Positions 8,564-15,071 of a stretch of 64,000 nucleotides of DNA are shown here, in pieces. A model generated the notes under the pieces. It made no database searches. It worked only from the letters and a program-made list of their open reading frames with translations, and was not told where the DNA came from. The DNA comes from Paenibacillus algicola (GTDB lineage Bacteria > Bacillota > Bacilli > Paenibacillales > Paenibacillaceae): assembly GCF_005577435.1 (NCBI RefSeq), contig NZ_CP040396.1, positions 4,411,056-4,475,055 of the forward strand, written 5' to 3'. The translations under genes and the position numbers were made by a program. The stretch's first letter is position 1, and each line of letters begins with the position of its first letter.

Positions 8564-8590
8564 GGAGTTTACACAAACATATTGACAGAC
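8564..8590 (-). repeat. Right terminal inverted repeat of the IS256 element
   Basis: Read on the minus strand it begins GTCTGTCAATATG and ends TTGTGTAAACTCC, the counterpart of 7235-7261. Confidence 0.85.
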
Positions 8591-8592
8591 CC

Positions 8593-8932
8593 TAGGCACC
8601 CTACGGATATGACGTTGATTAATATATGAAGGAACATCAAGCCTTCCTTTGATAAAACCAACTGCATTTTCACGTTTTGTTACTCGATGGCTCGAAGCCC
8701 TGTGCTCAATCTGTTTAAACAATGTGCATAGTTTCTCGGATTGACTTAGTAGAAATCTTATTCGAATAATACATCTTATTGTCTCTAAATCCATTGCCAA
8801 TTCCGAACCTGACTCTCTTAGAGTCATCATCTCTTTTAGAGCACCGGAACCAGACATTAGCCACTGACCTACGAAAGGTAGTCCCTCAATTGCGATTGTC
8901 TTCAGCTCGTCTTCAGTAAATCTGCGATTCAT
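8593..8932 (-). pseudogene. N-terminal fragment of a DUF2357/McrC-like restriction subunit
   Basis: Starts at ATG 8932, overlapping the stop of the AAA gene by 4 nt (ATGA), and reads about 113 residues before entering the IS256 end. The last part is diagnostic: KRENAVGFIKGRLDVPSYI followed by RHIRRVPRV. This is the G-x-I/L-D and PR pattern that precedes the nuclease domain in McrC and LlaJI-type DUF2357 proteins. The nuclease half is gone. With the AAA gene upstream it formed a two-subunit modification-dependent restriction system of McrBC type. It is now inactive. Confidence 0.65.
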
Positions 8933-10015
8933 ATTAATTCGTTTTCCTTAACTAGGCGACGTAGCTCCGTTAAAGTTGGTCCTGTAGTTTTGAATTTAAT
9001 CGCCGATGTACTTAACCGCTTCATTAGTTCATTAAGACCAGCTATAGAATTGGAATCGAACTGTTTTACTAGAGATTCGGCTATTGACTGATCTAAAGCT
9101 TCCAGCACAGCCTCTTGTGCTGATACTTTTTCCGCATCATCTCTCGGAGTAGTAACGAGCGCTGCTTTATCGAAAATAAATAGTTGTGTAACTAATCCAA
9201 CAAGCACTTCCATTACTTGCGAAGAACCTATAGGAACTCCCACATCCTGACTCCACCGAATATAATCAATTAGTGCTTCATATTCATTCCAGTAATTCAC
9301 CCCATTAACACTTTCCAGAGCAGTTCTAAGGTCATTAAGAGCTGTTTCAGTCACTCCCCATTCTGCAATTCGGCGTAGAATCGTACCTTTTGCTTTATCC
9401 CAAAGTAACTCCAACTCTTTACTTATGTTAACTTTTGCTGGGATATCAATCGGGAAGAAACGAAACCGTCTCGAAAGTGCCACAGAAAAATCTTGTATGA
9501 AATCTTTATCATATGTATTAATTGTCCCAATTAGGCGAAATCTACCTGGGACATATAAGTGCTTTTCATTATCAAGTTGCATAAACGGTAAGTTAATTCG
9601 TTTATTCTCAATATCACCAGAACTTAAGGCAGTAAATAAATCCCCAAAAGCTTTATCAATATCACAACGATTCATTTCGTCGATGACACACCAAGCTGCT
9701 TGAAAATTATCTTTATTATTTTTCATCATAATTTTTTATATTTTCAATGCAACGAACCATATCCCCGGTAACTTCACCTAGCTTCCCCATTATTACTTCT
9801 TTGCCGCCGATAATAGCAGGAGATAACCCTCCTATTACATCAAAAGTTGTCCACTCAGGATTGGCCGTCCAAATTTGAGGTATATTAGTACGAAACAATT
9901 TGGCTAGCACACGTACTAAACTGGTTTTTCCTGTACCAGGTGGCCCATAAAGTATAACATGTCCATGTATGAGACCTATCGCAATTTGTGCAACTGCCTC
10001 GGGGGAAATGAACAA
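8929..10015 (-). pseudogene. McrB-like AAA+ ATPase, frameshifted
   Basis: Two frames together give about 365 residues of an AAA+ GTPase/ATPase. The first frame (TTG 10015; AAGTGAAGAG upstream) has Walker A LYGPPGTGKTS. The second has Walker B CVIDEMNRCDIDKAFGDL, sensor GTINTYDKDF and the arginine-finger region ALSRRFRFF. They are joined across a five-A run (minus strand, 9719-9723); one extra A restores a continuous YDEKNNKDNF. A single-base loss in a homopolymer is the simplest cause, or a sequencing error. The C-terminus overlaps the next gene by 4 nt. The family powers McrBC-type restriction; the N-terminal recognition domain of classical McrB is absent here. Confidence 0.8.
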
Positions 10016-10034
10016 TTGCTCTTCACTTATTATT

Positions 10035-10208
10035 TCAATTTATACGGTCAATCAGTGGGGCGGTACTTCCATCGTTCAATACCCTTAATGAAGTAAGCGA
10101 TAGATTGGAATCAGCAAATGCCCTACTTTCGGATAGAGTACCTCCTTCGCCAAGACTAAAAAGCCCTAACACTTCTAATGTTTCTGGACCCTCAATATAG
10201 TCAGCCAT
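10035..10208 (-). CDS. Small protein of unknown function, first intact gene of the McrBC-like operon
   Basis: 57 aa, starting at ATG 10208 with a perfect AGGAGG 7 nt upstream. Acidic and Leu/Ser-rich: MADYIEGPETLEVLGLF, then GEGGTLSESRAFADSN. The start signal overlaps the stop of the preceding fragment, and the AAA gene starts 20 nt after its stop, so all belong to one transcript. No family recognised. Its strong ribosome site makes it likely to be real. Confidence 0.55.
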   Translation of the reverse strand: MADYIEGPETLEVLGLFSLGEGGTLSESRAFADSNLSLTSLRVLNDGSTAPLIDRIN

Positions 10209-10219
10209 TACAAATCCTC

Positions 10220-10417
10220 CTACAAAATGGAATCGATTAATTGTGCAACATTTTGATTCGAGTCTGAACACTTTAAAGCTGGGTATAAGGTTATATTTCC
10301 CGAACCGTCACCAGGATACATTACGCTCACTACTTCATAAACAATTGACTTGTCTAATTCAGTAACTGTATCTCCCAAAGCAACAAGCGTTCCTCTTTTT
10401 CTTAGCGTCTCGTGTAG
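10220..10417 (-). pseudogene. C-terminal fragment of an unknown gene
   Basis: An open frame of about 65 codons without a start, ending at TAG 10222-10220 inside the ribosome site of the next gene. It reads ETLRKRGTLVALGDTVTELD and later VSVMYPGDGSGNITLYPAL. Its upstream side abuts the tail of a radC-like gene on the other strand near 10417, which looks like a recombination junction. It was the gene before the small protein in the McrBC-like operon. No family recognised. Confidence 0.45.
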
Positions 10418-10507
10418 GCAGGAGAAGTTGTGGGAATCGACTTACTGGATCATGTGATTATCGGTCATGAGCGATATTGTAGTCTCAAGGAGCAAGGGCT
10501 ATTCTGA
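10418..10507 (+). pseudogene. C-terminal remnant of a RadC/JAB-domain gene
   Basis: Thirty codons read GEVVGIDLLDHVIIGHERY and SLKEQGLF before TGA. This is the standard ending of RadC-family proteins, in which IDLLDH carries the metal-binding Asp and His. An in-frame TAG stands immediately before, and the rest of the gene is missing. RadC-like genes often ride on mobile islands. A further short open tail runs to a TGA near 10615, but I do not recognise it. Confidence 0.7.
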
Positions 10508-10641
10508 TCCAAGCTCCTGACTGCGATCCCGTGCTACTGAGAAGTTGGTTTCTAATGCCTACCTGAAAGCTTTTGCATTCGGTATCATGAACTCTACCTC
10601 GCGTTATATCAAGTGAGGCGAAAAATTTCAAGCACTTTTAA

Positions 10642-10670
10642 TTGACATCTACCACCAATTGGTTTATATT
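10642..10670 (+). promoter_or_regulatory. SigA-type promoter of the HTH-dynamin gene
   Basis: TTGACA at 10642-10647, a 17-nt spacer, and TATATT at 10665-10670. Transcription should begin near 10677, about 60 nt before the GTG start. A 10-bp palindrome ACCAATTGGT lies inside the spacer. Confidence 0.7.
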
Positions 10671-10683
10671 GCACTTAAACCAT

Positions 10684-10716
10684 TTGTGAACAAAGTTCAT
10701 AAAAGTTGTGAACAAA
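10684..10716 (+). promoter_or_regulatory. Pair of operator-like palindromes
   Basis: TTGTGAACAAA occurs twice, at 10684-10694 and 10706-10716, exactly 22 bp apart. Each copy is itself a near-palindrome of form TTTGT-GA-ACAAA. They lie just downstream of the predicted transcription start, a position suited to repression, perhaps by the helix-turn-helix of the encoded protein. Confidence 0.5.
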
Positions 10717-10735
10717 ATTAACAGGAGGCGTTGCG

Positions 10736-12556
10736 GTGATTATTGAAAAGGATTTGTTAGCATTAAGCGATGTAGCAAAATTATGCGGGACTAGTAACAG
10801 CAACGTTTCGAATTGGAGAACTCGTGATTCAAGTTTCCCCGAACCTTATAATGAAACGTCTGCTGGCCCGATTTGGAAAGCTGAGGATATCGTTACCTAT
10901 CTCCAGAAGAAGTTCGGTGATGGATATGACGTGATTTCGACAGGTAACATGTCCTCGAAGCGCATGGCAATAATAGGTCGTGCACGCGGTGGAAAGTCGT
11001 TCTTTAATTCAAGATTTGTTTATGATAGAACAGGCTTTGTTTACCTGTTTTGTGGAAATAGTGCTGATAAAACTGCCTGCCCGATCTATATTAAAATCTC
11101 CGAGTATATAACATTGGAGTATTATGTATTCCATTCAGATTTCAATAGTATCTATCTAGCAGATGATGATGATGACGAGTTGAAGAAATTAAGGGAGAGA
11201 GTATCGTCTCTCGTTGATCAACCATATTGGCAGGATAATATCGAAAAGATGGTTGAAATTGAAGGTGTCATTAGGGAAATTAGAGTAGTAGAAGAACGTT
11301 ATCCGAATCGAAAAAACAGTAACACATATATTGATACTTTTCAAAGACCGAGTGTTTTTTGTAAAGAGATTCTTAGAGAGTGTGGTCTTGGGGTCATCGA
11401 GATTGTGGATACACCAGGCGTATCTGGTAATGTAGAGGCATCCAAAATTGCTAAATCTGATATTTACTTGTTTTTATTAAAACCAGAAAATAGCGATGAA
11501 TCACAGACGCTACGGAAAATTGTTACAGAAATTAAAGCAGATGTTGCAACCAGTAAAGCTGTCTTTTTGTATAAGAAAGAAGCAATCCTCTTTACAAAAC
11601 AGGAATATGAAGACGAGCGATTATCAATACGTAAAGATATGGCCGCGTTCAGTGAGTTGTTTAAGGATCTAAAAGGAAACATTATTTCTACAGAATTAGA
11701 TGTTTTAGATCCAACAAGTCACTGCATCCTTTTTCCGACAATGAGTCGTGACAGAATTACTCTTCCGGAAGAACTTTTTCTTGAAGATGTAAAAGGAAAA
11801 CTTCTGGAAGCATTCAAACCGGAAGATGAAACCAGTAAAGATGAGGAGTTCAAAAAAACAGTCTCTGAACTAGGGAACCAGGCGGAAGAATTTGTGCTGA
11901 ATATCATGAGGAATATTCCTGTGCATGGCCTTGGTGCAGGTGAAAAGAAATATACTGTCGAGGATGTAATTGCGGAACGCCATGATAGAGTTATGACAAA
12001 AGACAATTACAGACTCCGCACCGATCTGGATAATGCATATTCTAGAGAAAGTAGTATTTTGGACAATTACTTTTCATCTTTTACAGCTGCAGAATATCCA
12101 GAAGAATGGCAGCAGATTATCATCAAGTATGTGCATAAAAAACTGACATCTAGCGTTCGAACAGATCGTGGGTTAGGTGTTGGAACGCATCATTGGGAAG
12201 AAAGACCTGCTAGAACGATGTTGATTGAGGAGTCAATTTTAGCTGATCGAATTCTTACTAACATTCTAGATAAGGACGAGAGGTACAGAAATATACCATA
12301 TAGAAATGCATTGAAAGATAGTAATATCACCAGTGCAACATGGAATTATGTAGGCTGTATAAATGATGATGATGCAGTTACTAAACTGAAAATCGTCAAA
12401 CAGTGTCTCCTACATGTTATTGTGTCATCTCGGCAGGAAATTGTATTGTGTAGATATGTGGGTGGACTTCGTAAAATCGCAGAATACAAAATTCTTGAAA
12501 ACATGGGATATAAAAAGGATAAGTGCATGGAAGAACTAAAGACAATACCTTTCTAA
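10736..12556 (+). CDS. Helix-turn-helix / dynamin-like GTPase fusion protein
   Basis: A 606-aa protein. The GTG start at 10736 has AGGAGG upstream at 7 nt. Residues 1-60 look like a MerR/AlpA-type winged helix (LSDVAKLCGTSNSNVSNWRT, then GPIWKAEDIVTYL). A P-loop GRARGGKS follows at 81-88, the DTPG switch (IEIVDTPGVSGN) at about 225-228 and a hydrophobic strand SDIYLFLLKP just after. G4 is unclear; FLYKKEAILFTKQEYE is the nearest candidate. The long C-terminal half is helical and charged. These features fit the dynamin-like large GTPases, with a DNA-binding head in place of a membrane part; no transmembrane segment is visible. It has its own promoter, an operator pair and a terminator, and sits among defence-gene remains. 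A regulatory or phage-sensing GTPase is plausible but unproven. Confidence 0.7.
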   Translation: MIIEKDLLALSDVAKLCGTSNSNVSNWRTRDSSFPEPYNETSAGPIWKAEDIVTYLQKKFGDGYDVISTGNMSSKRMAIIGRARGGKSFFNSRFVYDRTGFVYLFCGNSADKTACPIYIKISEYITLEYYVFHSDFNSIYLADDDDDELKKLRERVSSLVDQPYWQDNIEKMVEIEGVIREIRVVEERYPNRKNSNTYIDTFQRPSVFCKEILRECGLGVIEIVDTPGVSGNVEASKIAKSDIYLFLLKPENSDESQTLRKIVTEIKADVATSKAVFLYKKEAILFTKQEYEDERLSIRKDMAAFSELFKDLKGNIISTELDVLDPTSHCILFPTMSRDRITLPEELFLEDVKGKLLEAFKPEDETSKDEEFKKTVSELGNQAEEFVLNIMRNIPVHGLGAGEKKYTVEDVIAERHDRVMTKDNYRLRTDLDNAYSRESSILDNYFSSFTAAEYPEEWQQIIIKYVHKKLTSSVRTDRGLGVGTHHWEERPARTMLIEESILADRILTNILDKDERYRNIPYRNALKDSNITSATWNYVGCINDDDAVTKLKIVKQCLLHVIVSSRQEIVLCRYVGGLRKIAEYKILENMGYKKDKCMEELKTIPF

Positions 12557-12599
12557 ATTGTATTCTTTAATTTCACTCATCTGTTCCTTAGCACCAAAA

Positions 12600-12668
12600 A
12601 TCAAGTCATTGCAGATGCATTTTTTAAGCGTTGCCCCTCCCGCTGAAGCGACAGCGGAAGGGGTTTTT
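12600..12668 (+). repeat. Second recombinase tail and terminator of the GTPase gene
   Basis: GCATTTTTTAAGCG at 12617-12630 repeats 6232-6245 exactly, and both continue into a similar C-rich stem. Translated, both read HFLSVAP...AEG.FP, the end of a serine recombinase gene. The stem CCCCTCCCGCTG / CAGCGGAAGGGG (12634-12663) followed by TTTTT works as terminator for the gene ending at 12556. Confidence 0.6.
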
Positions 12669-12773
12669 CCTGTACCAGAGCGGTTCGACTGTCTTCCATC
12701 ATCTGATCAATGCATCTTGTCAGGCGCATGTTGGTCCACACTATTTCGACATTTTTCGAGAAACGAACTGAAA

Positions 12774-13112
12774 TTAATACTCCCATTCATCAAGTAATGA
12801 GACCTTCTCCTCAATTTTCTCAGCAATCAATTCATCCAATTCGTCATCATCGTGCTCAACGAGTCCGATACTTTTCTTTCTCTCAGAAAGCCAGTCAAAA
12901 TACAGTATTTTATTTTTCTCAAGTCTTCTAAGCGCTTTTGAAACATCCGATTTAGTAAGTCCTAGTTCCTCAGCAGTCGTATTTTGGTTTATCATGATTT
13001 TTTCCATGGTTAGAAGATCAGACAATAAATAAAGTAAAACCTTATAATCTTTAGCTTTTAAATCGCAATGTGCTGCAAATTCCAAGTATTTTAACAACGT
13101 TGATTTTTTCAT
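12774..13112 (-). CDS. Winged helix-turn-helix regulator
   Basis: 112 aa. The start is ATG 13112 with GGAGGGTGAG directly upstream; a longer in-frame reading adds a hydrophobic stretch without a ribosome site. MKKSTLLKYLEFAAHCDLKAKDYKVLLYLLS leads into a MarR/replication-type winged helix (TTAEELGLTKSDVSKALRRLEKNKIL). The tail is very acidic (EHDDDELDELIAEKIEE), which resembles small phage or plasmid regulators. It is divergent from the unknown gene at 13237, with a shared 124-nt AT-rich spacer, so it may control that gene and itself. Function is inferred from fold and position. Confidence 0.7.
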   Translation of the reverse strand: MKKSTLLKYLEFAAHCDLKAKDYKVLLYLLSDLLTMEKIMINQNTTAEELGLTKSDVSKALRRLEKNKILYFDWLSERKKSIGLVEHDDDELDELIAEKIEEKVSLLDEWEY

Positions 13113-13189
13113 CTCACCCTCCACGAGATTAGTTATATATTTTAAAACTATATTGAAACAAATTAGGCACTGTGATATTGTAATCATAC

Positions 13190-13195
13190 TATAAT
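13190..13195 (+). promoter_or_regulatory. Possible -10 element of the unknown gene at 13237
   Basis: TATAAT about 40 nt upstream of the start at 13237, within the divergent spacer. No good -35 stands 17 nt before it, which would fit an activator-dependent promoter. Confidence 0.35.
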
Positions 13196-13236
13196 CGACA
13201 AGAAATAAAAACAACACTGCGGGGAGATGAAAGTAT

Positions 13237-13707
13237 ATGCTTATTAAAATTGTTCCAAAAAAAGAAAGCACTGAAGTAACGAGTATAAAATTAACCCGGA
13301 AAACAGTAAATACAGAATCGATAATCTATGCGATCTCAAAAAAATTGAAGAACAACCCTTGTAAAATTGCCTCTGCCAAACTTACAAATGGCTTCCACGT
13401 TGATGTGTTAGTCATCAACAACTTAAAAATAAAGAATAAAAAAGGTCGTTATACTGTCGACACATCCAAAAAGGAAATTAATCAAGACAAGCCCCTTCAC
13501 AAGTATAGAAAATATCTCTACTCACCTGACTACGAGGTAGTATCTGAGCCTACATTGCTCCTAAATGTAAATCAAAAAAATATCCTCACGTATGCAATTT
13601 CAGACCTCTTAGATATTGAATATACAAAGAGTTCAATTAAGAAATTCATTAGCTCTGAGATCAAAAAATTCGATGTCTTACGCAAGTCAACTGATACCGC
13701 TAAATAA
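13237..13707 (+). CDS. Unknown basic protein paired with a divergent regulator
   Basis: 156 aa with GGGGAGATGAAAGTAT before the ATG. Very rich in Lys and Ile and poor in Gly; the base composition is strongly AT-rich. No domain, signal peptide or membrane segment is recognised. The middle (NGFHVDVLVINNLKIKNKKGRYTV) suggests short beta strands; the end (DIEYTKSSIKKFISSEIKKFDVL) is helical. It is transcribed alone, away from the winged-helix gene, and closed by a terminator. A cargo gene of the island, function not assignable. Confidence 0.6.
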   Translation: MLIKIVPKKESTEVTSIKLTRKTVNTESIIYAISKKLKNNPCKIASAKLTNGFHVDVLVINNLKIKNKKGRYTVDTSKKEINQDKPLHKYRKYLYSPDYEVVSEPTLLLNVNQKNILTYAISDLLDIEYTKSSIKKFISSEIKKFDVLRKSTDTAK

Positions 13708-13747
13708 TCAAAACTTATCGCAAAAATTTATATTAGCTGAGTAAAAA

Positions 13748-13782
13748 ACAAACGCTCCAGCATCAATATACTGGAGGTTTGT
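13748..13782 (+). terminator. Terminator of the unknown gene at 13237
   Basis: Stem ACAAACGCTCCAG with CTGGAGGTTTGT, 10-nt loop, then CCTTATTT. It stands between the convergent ends of this gene and rlmH. Confidence 0.65.
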
Positions 13783-13819
13783 CCTTATTTCAGAGGTTGT
13801 ACACGCCTAAAATTTCGCC

Positions 13820-14299
13820 CTACTTATGATAAGGTTCCCCCCGATTAATCTTCACCGCCCGGTACACCTGCTCCGCCAGCACCAAACGCATGAGCTGATG
13901 GGGCAGCGTCATGCGCCCGAAGCTCAAGCGCCGCTGCGCGCGGCGCAATACCCCATCGGCGAGCCCGTGGCTCCCGCCGATGACAAACACGACATGGCTC
14001 GTCCCATACGTGCCGAGCTGGTCAAGCTCAGCGGCAAGCTCTTCCGAGCTCCAGAGCTTGCCGCCAATGTCGAGCGCGATCACATGCGCGCTCTCCCGGA
14101 TCAGCGCGAGGATGCGTTCCCCCTCGCGCCCTTTCACCTGAGCGACCTCAGCCTCGCTCAGGGAATCCGGTGCTTTTTCGTCAGGCACCTCAAGCACCTC
14201 AAACTTCACATACGGCGTCAGGCGCTTCGCGTACTCCTGAATGCCTTGCACCAGATACTTCTCCTTCAGCTTGCCCACACCGATAATCTGAATCAGCAT
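13820..14299 (-). CDS. rlmH: 23S rRNA pseudouridine-1915 N3-methyltransferase
   Basis: 159 aa, the family's normal length. ATG 14299 ([16 protein letters not shown]) follows AAAGGAG at 10 nt. The SPOUT trefoil-knot motifs are clear: [31 protein letters not shown] for SAM binding, and the C-terminal [22 protein letters not shown], ending RGEPYHK. It methylates the pseudouridine at 1915 in helix 69 of 23S rRNA in assembled ribosomes. Its place downstream of htrA and the wal operon is conserved in Bacillales, and it marks the edge where the accessory island ends. Confidence 0.97.
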   Translation of the reverse strand: MLIQIIGVGKLKEKYLVQGIQEYAKRLTPYVKFEVLEVPDEKAPDSLSEAEVAQVKGREGERILALIRESAHVIALDIGGKLWSSEELAAELDQLGTYGTSHVVFVIGGSHGLADGVLRRAQRRLSFGRMTLPHQLMRLVLAEQVYRAVKINRGEPYHK

Positions 14300-14675
14300 A
14301 TGTACACATCTCCTTTTCAATCACAGCCACACTCATAGGATCCTTCTCTAACCCAGCCACTTCTGGCTGCCGTAGCCATTCACTCTCTCGTTCGTCCCTC
14401 TCACTCTCTCAATCACACACATTCCTTCTCCAACCCAACCAACACCTTGCTGCCGCAGCCATTGGCTCACTCGTTCTCATTCACAATCTCACACTGACGC
14501 TGTACCCCGCTCCATACTCTCCCTCTCCAACGCACCTGCACAACCCCACTCTTCCCATTCCCATCCCCAAAACAAAAAAGAGCGCCCAAGCACGCTCTCC
14601 CCTCATCTATTCTATGACTTGGCTTACACGCCTGACGCTCTCTTTCGCGTCCTGAAGCCCAGAGGCCTTGCAAAG
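14300..14675. other. Intergenic region between rlmH and the CxxH/CxxC gene
   Basis: About 375 nt of C- and T-rich, low-complexity sequence with repeated CTCTC and CATTC words. Apart from the terminator at 14573-14598 I see no gene here. Confidence 0.5.
14573..14598 (-). terminator. Terminator of the CxxH/CxxC gene
   Basis: Stem AGAGCG / CGCTCT (14579-14598) on the minus strand followed by TTTTTTG, 78 nt after the stop of the small gene. Confidence 0.65.
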
Positions 14676-14843
14676 CTACACTACCAGAAACTCCGCATGC
14701 CGCTCGCACTCCACGCACTTGACGGGAGGATCCCAATCGGAGAACTCGGTCTCTTTCAGATCCACAATGTCCGGAGCGTCCTCAAACTCGTCTACAAAAT
14801 TCTCAATTGCCAATTCTACGTGCTCTTTGCACACAACGTACAT
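14676..14843 (-). CDS. CxxH/CxxC small protein, YyzF family
   Basis: 55 aa from ATG 14843 (MYVVCKEHVELAIENFV), with AAAGGG 9 nt upstream; ATG 14852 adds three residues. The middle is acidic and the end reads PPVKCVECERHAEFLVV. The pattern CKEH near the start and CVEC near the end gives the family's name and suggests a zinc site. The gene lies between htrA and rlmH as in other Bacillales. Function unknown; the conserved neighbourhood is the main support beyond the motif. Confidence 0.82.
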   Translation of the reverse strand: MYVVCKEHVELAIENFVDEFEDAPDIVDLKETEFSDWDPPVKCVECERHAEFLVV

Positions 14844-15071
14844 GGTAAGCATCCCTTTCTGTCCATCCCAAGTCGCATGTATTCCGATCTGTCATCCCTG
14901 TTGTTCACAGTATGGCCACTCTTCAGTTCTAACACACGTCACCTTAAAAAGAAACCCGTAATCTCAGGCATCCCCCTGCACCGCGCTGTCAACAGCACCC
15001 GGTGCCGGTCTCGCGCGGAGAGGGAATTCGAGGCTCGACCCGCGCATATGCAGGAACAGCTCCGCTATTTC

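Larger units (their letters stand above)
7233..8592. mobile_element. IS256-family insertion sequence
   Basis: A complete element of about 1.36 kb with one transposase gene and terminal inverted repeats of at least 27 bp. Both ends share GTCTGT at the tip and TTGTGTAAACTCC on the inner side. The 8-bp flanks, GGAATTAT on the left and TAGGCACC on the right, do not match, so the expected 8-9-bp target duplication is absent. The two broken genes on either side are read in the same direction, so the element sits at a join of two gene fragments. Confidence 0.9.

Noticed and set aside
8399..8592. Continuation of the DUF2357 frame into the transposon
   Set aside because: From about 8592 downward the reading is antisense to the transposase and its inverted repeat, so these residues are not part of the original protein.
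10508..10620. Short tail reading ATEKLVSNAYLKAFAFGIMNST
   Set aside because: About 30 codons without start or family match; too short to call beyond a possible gene remnant.
13826..14338. Long open frame opposite rlmH
   Set aside because: Antisense shadow of rlmH, a conserved gene with full motifs; G+C-rich coding DNA often leaves the other strand open.
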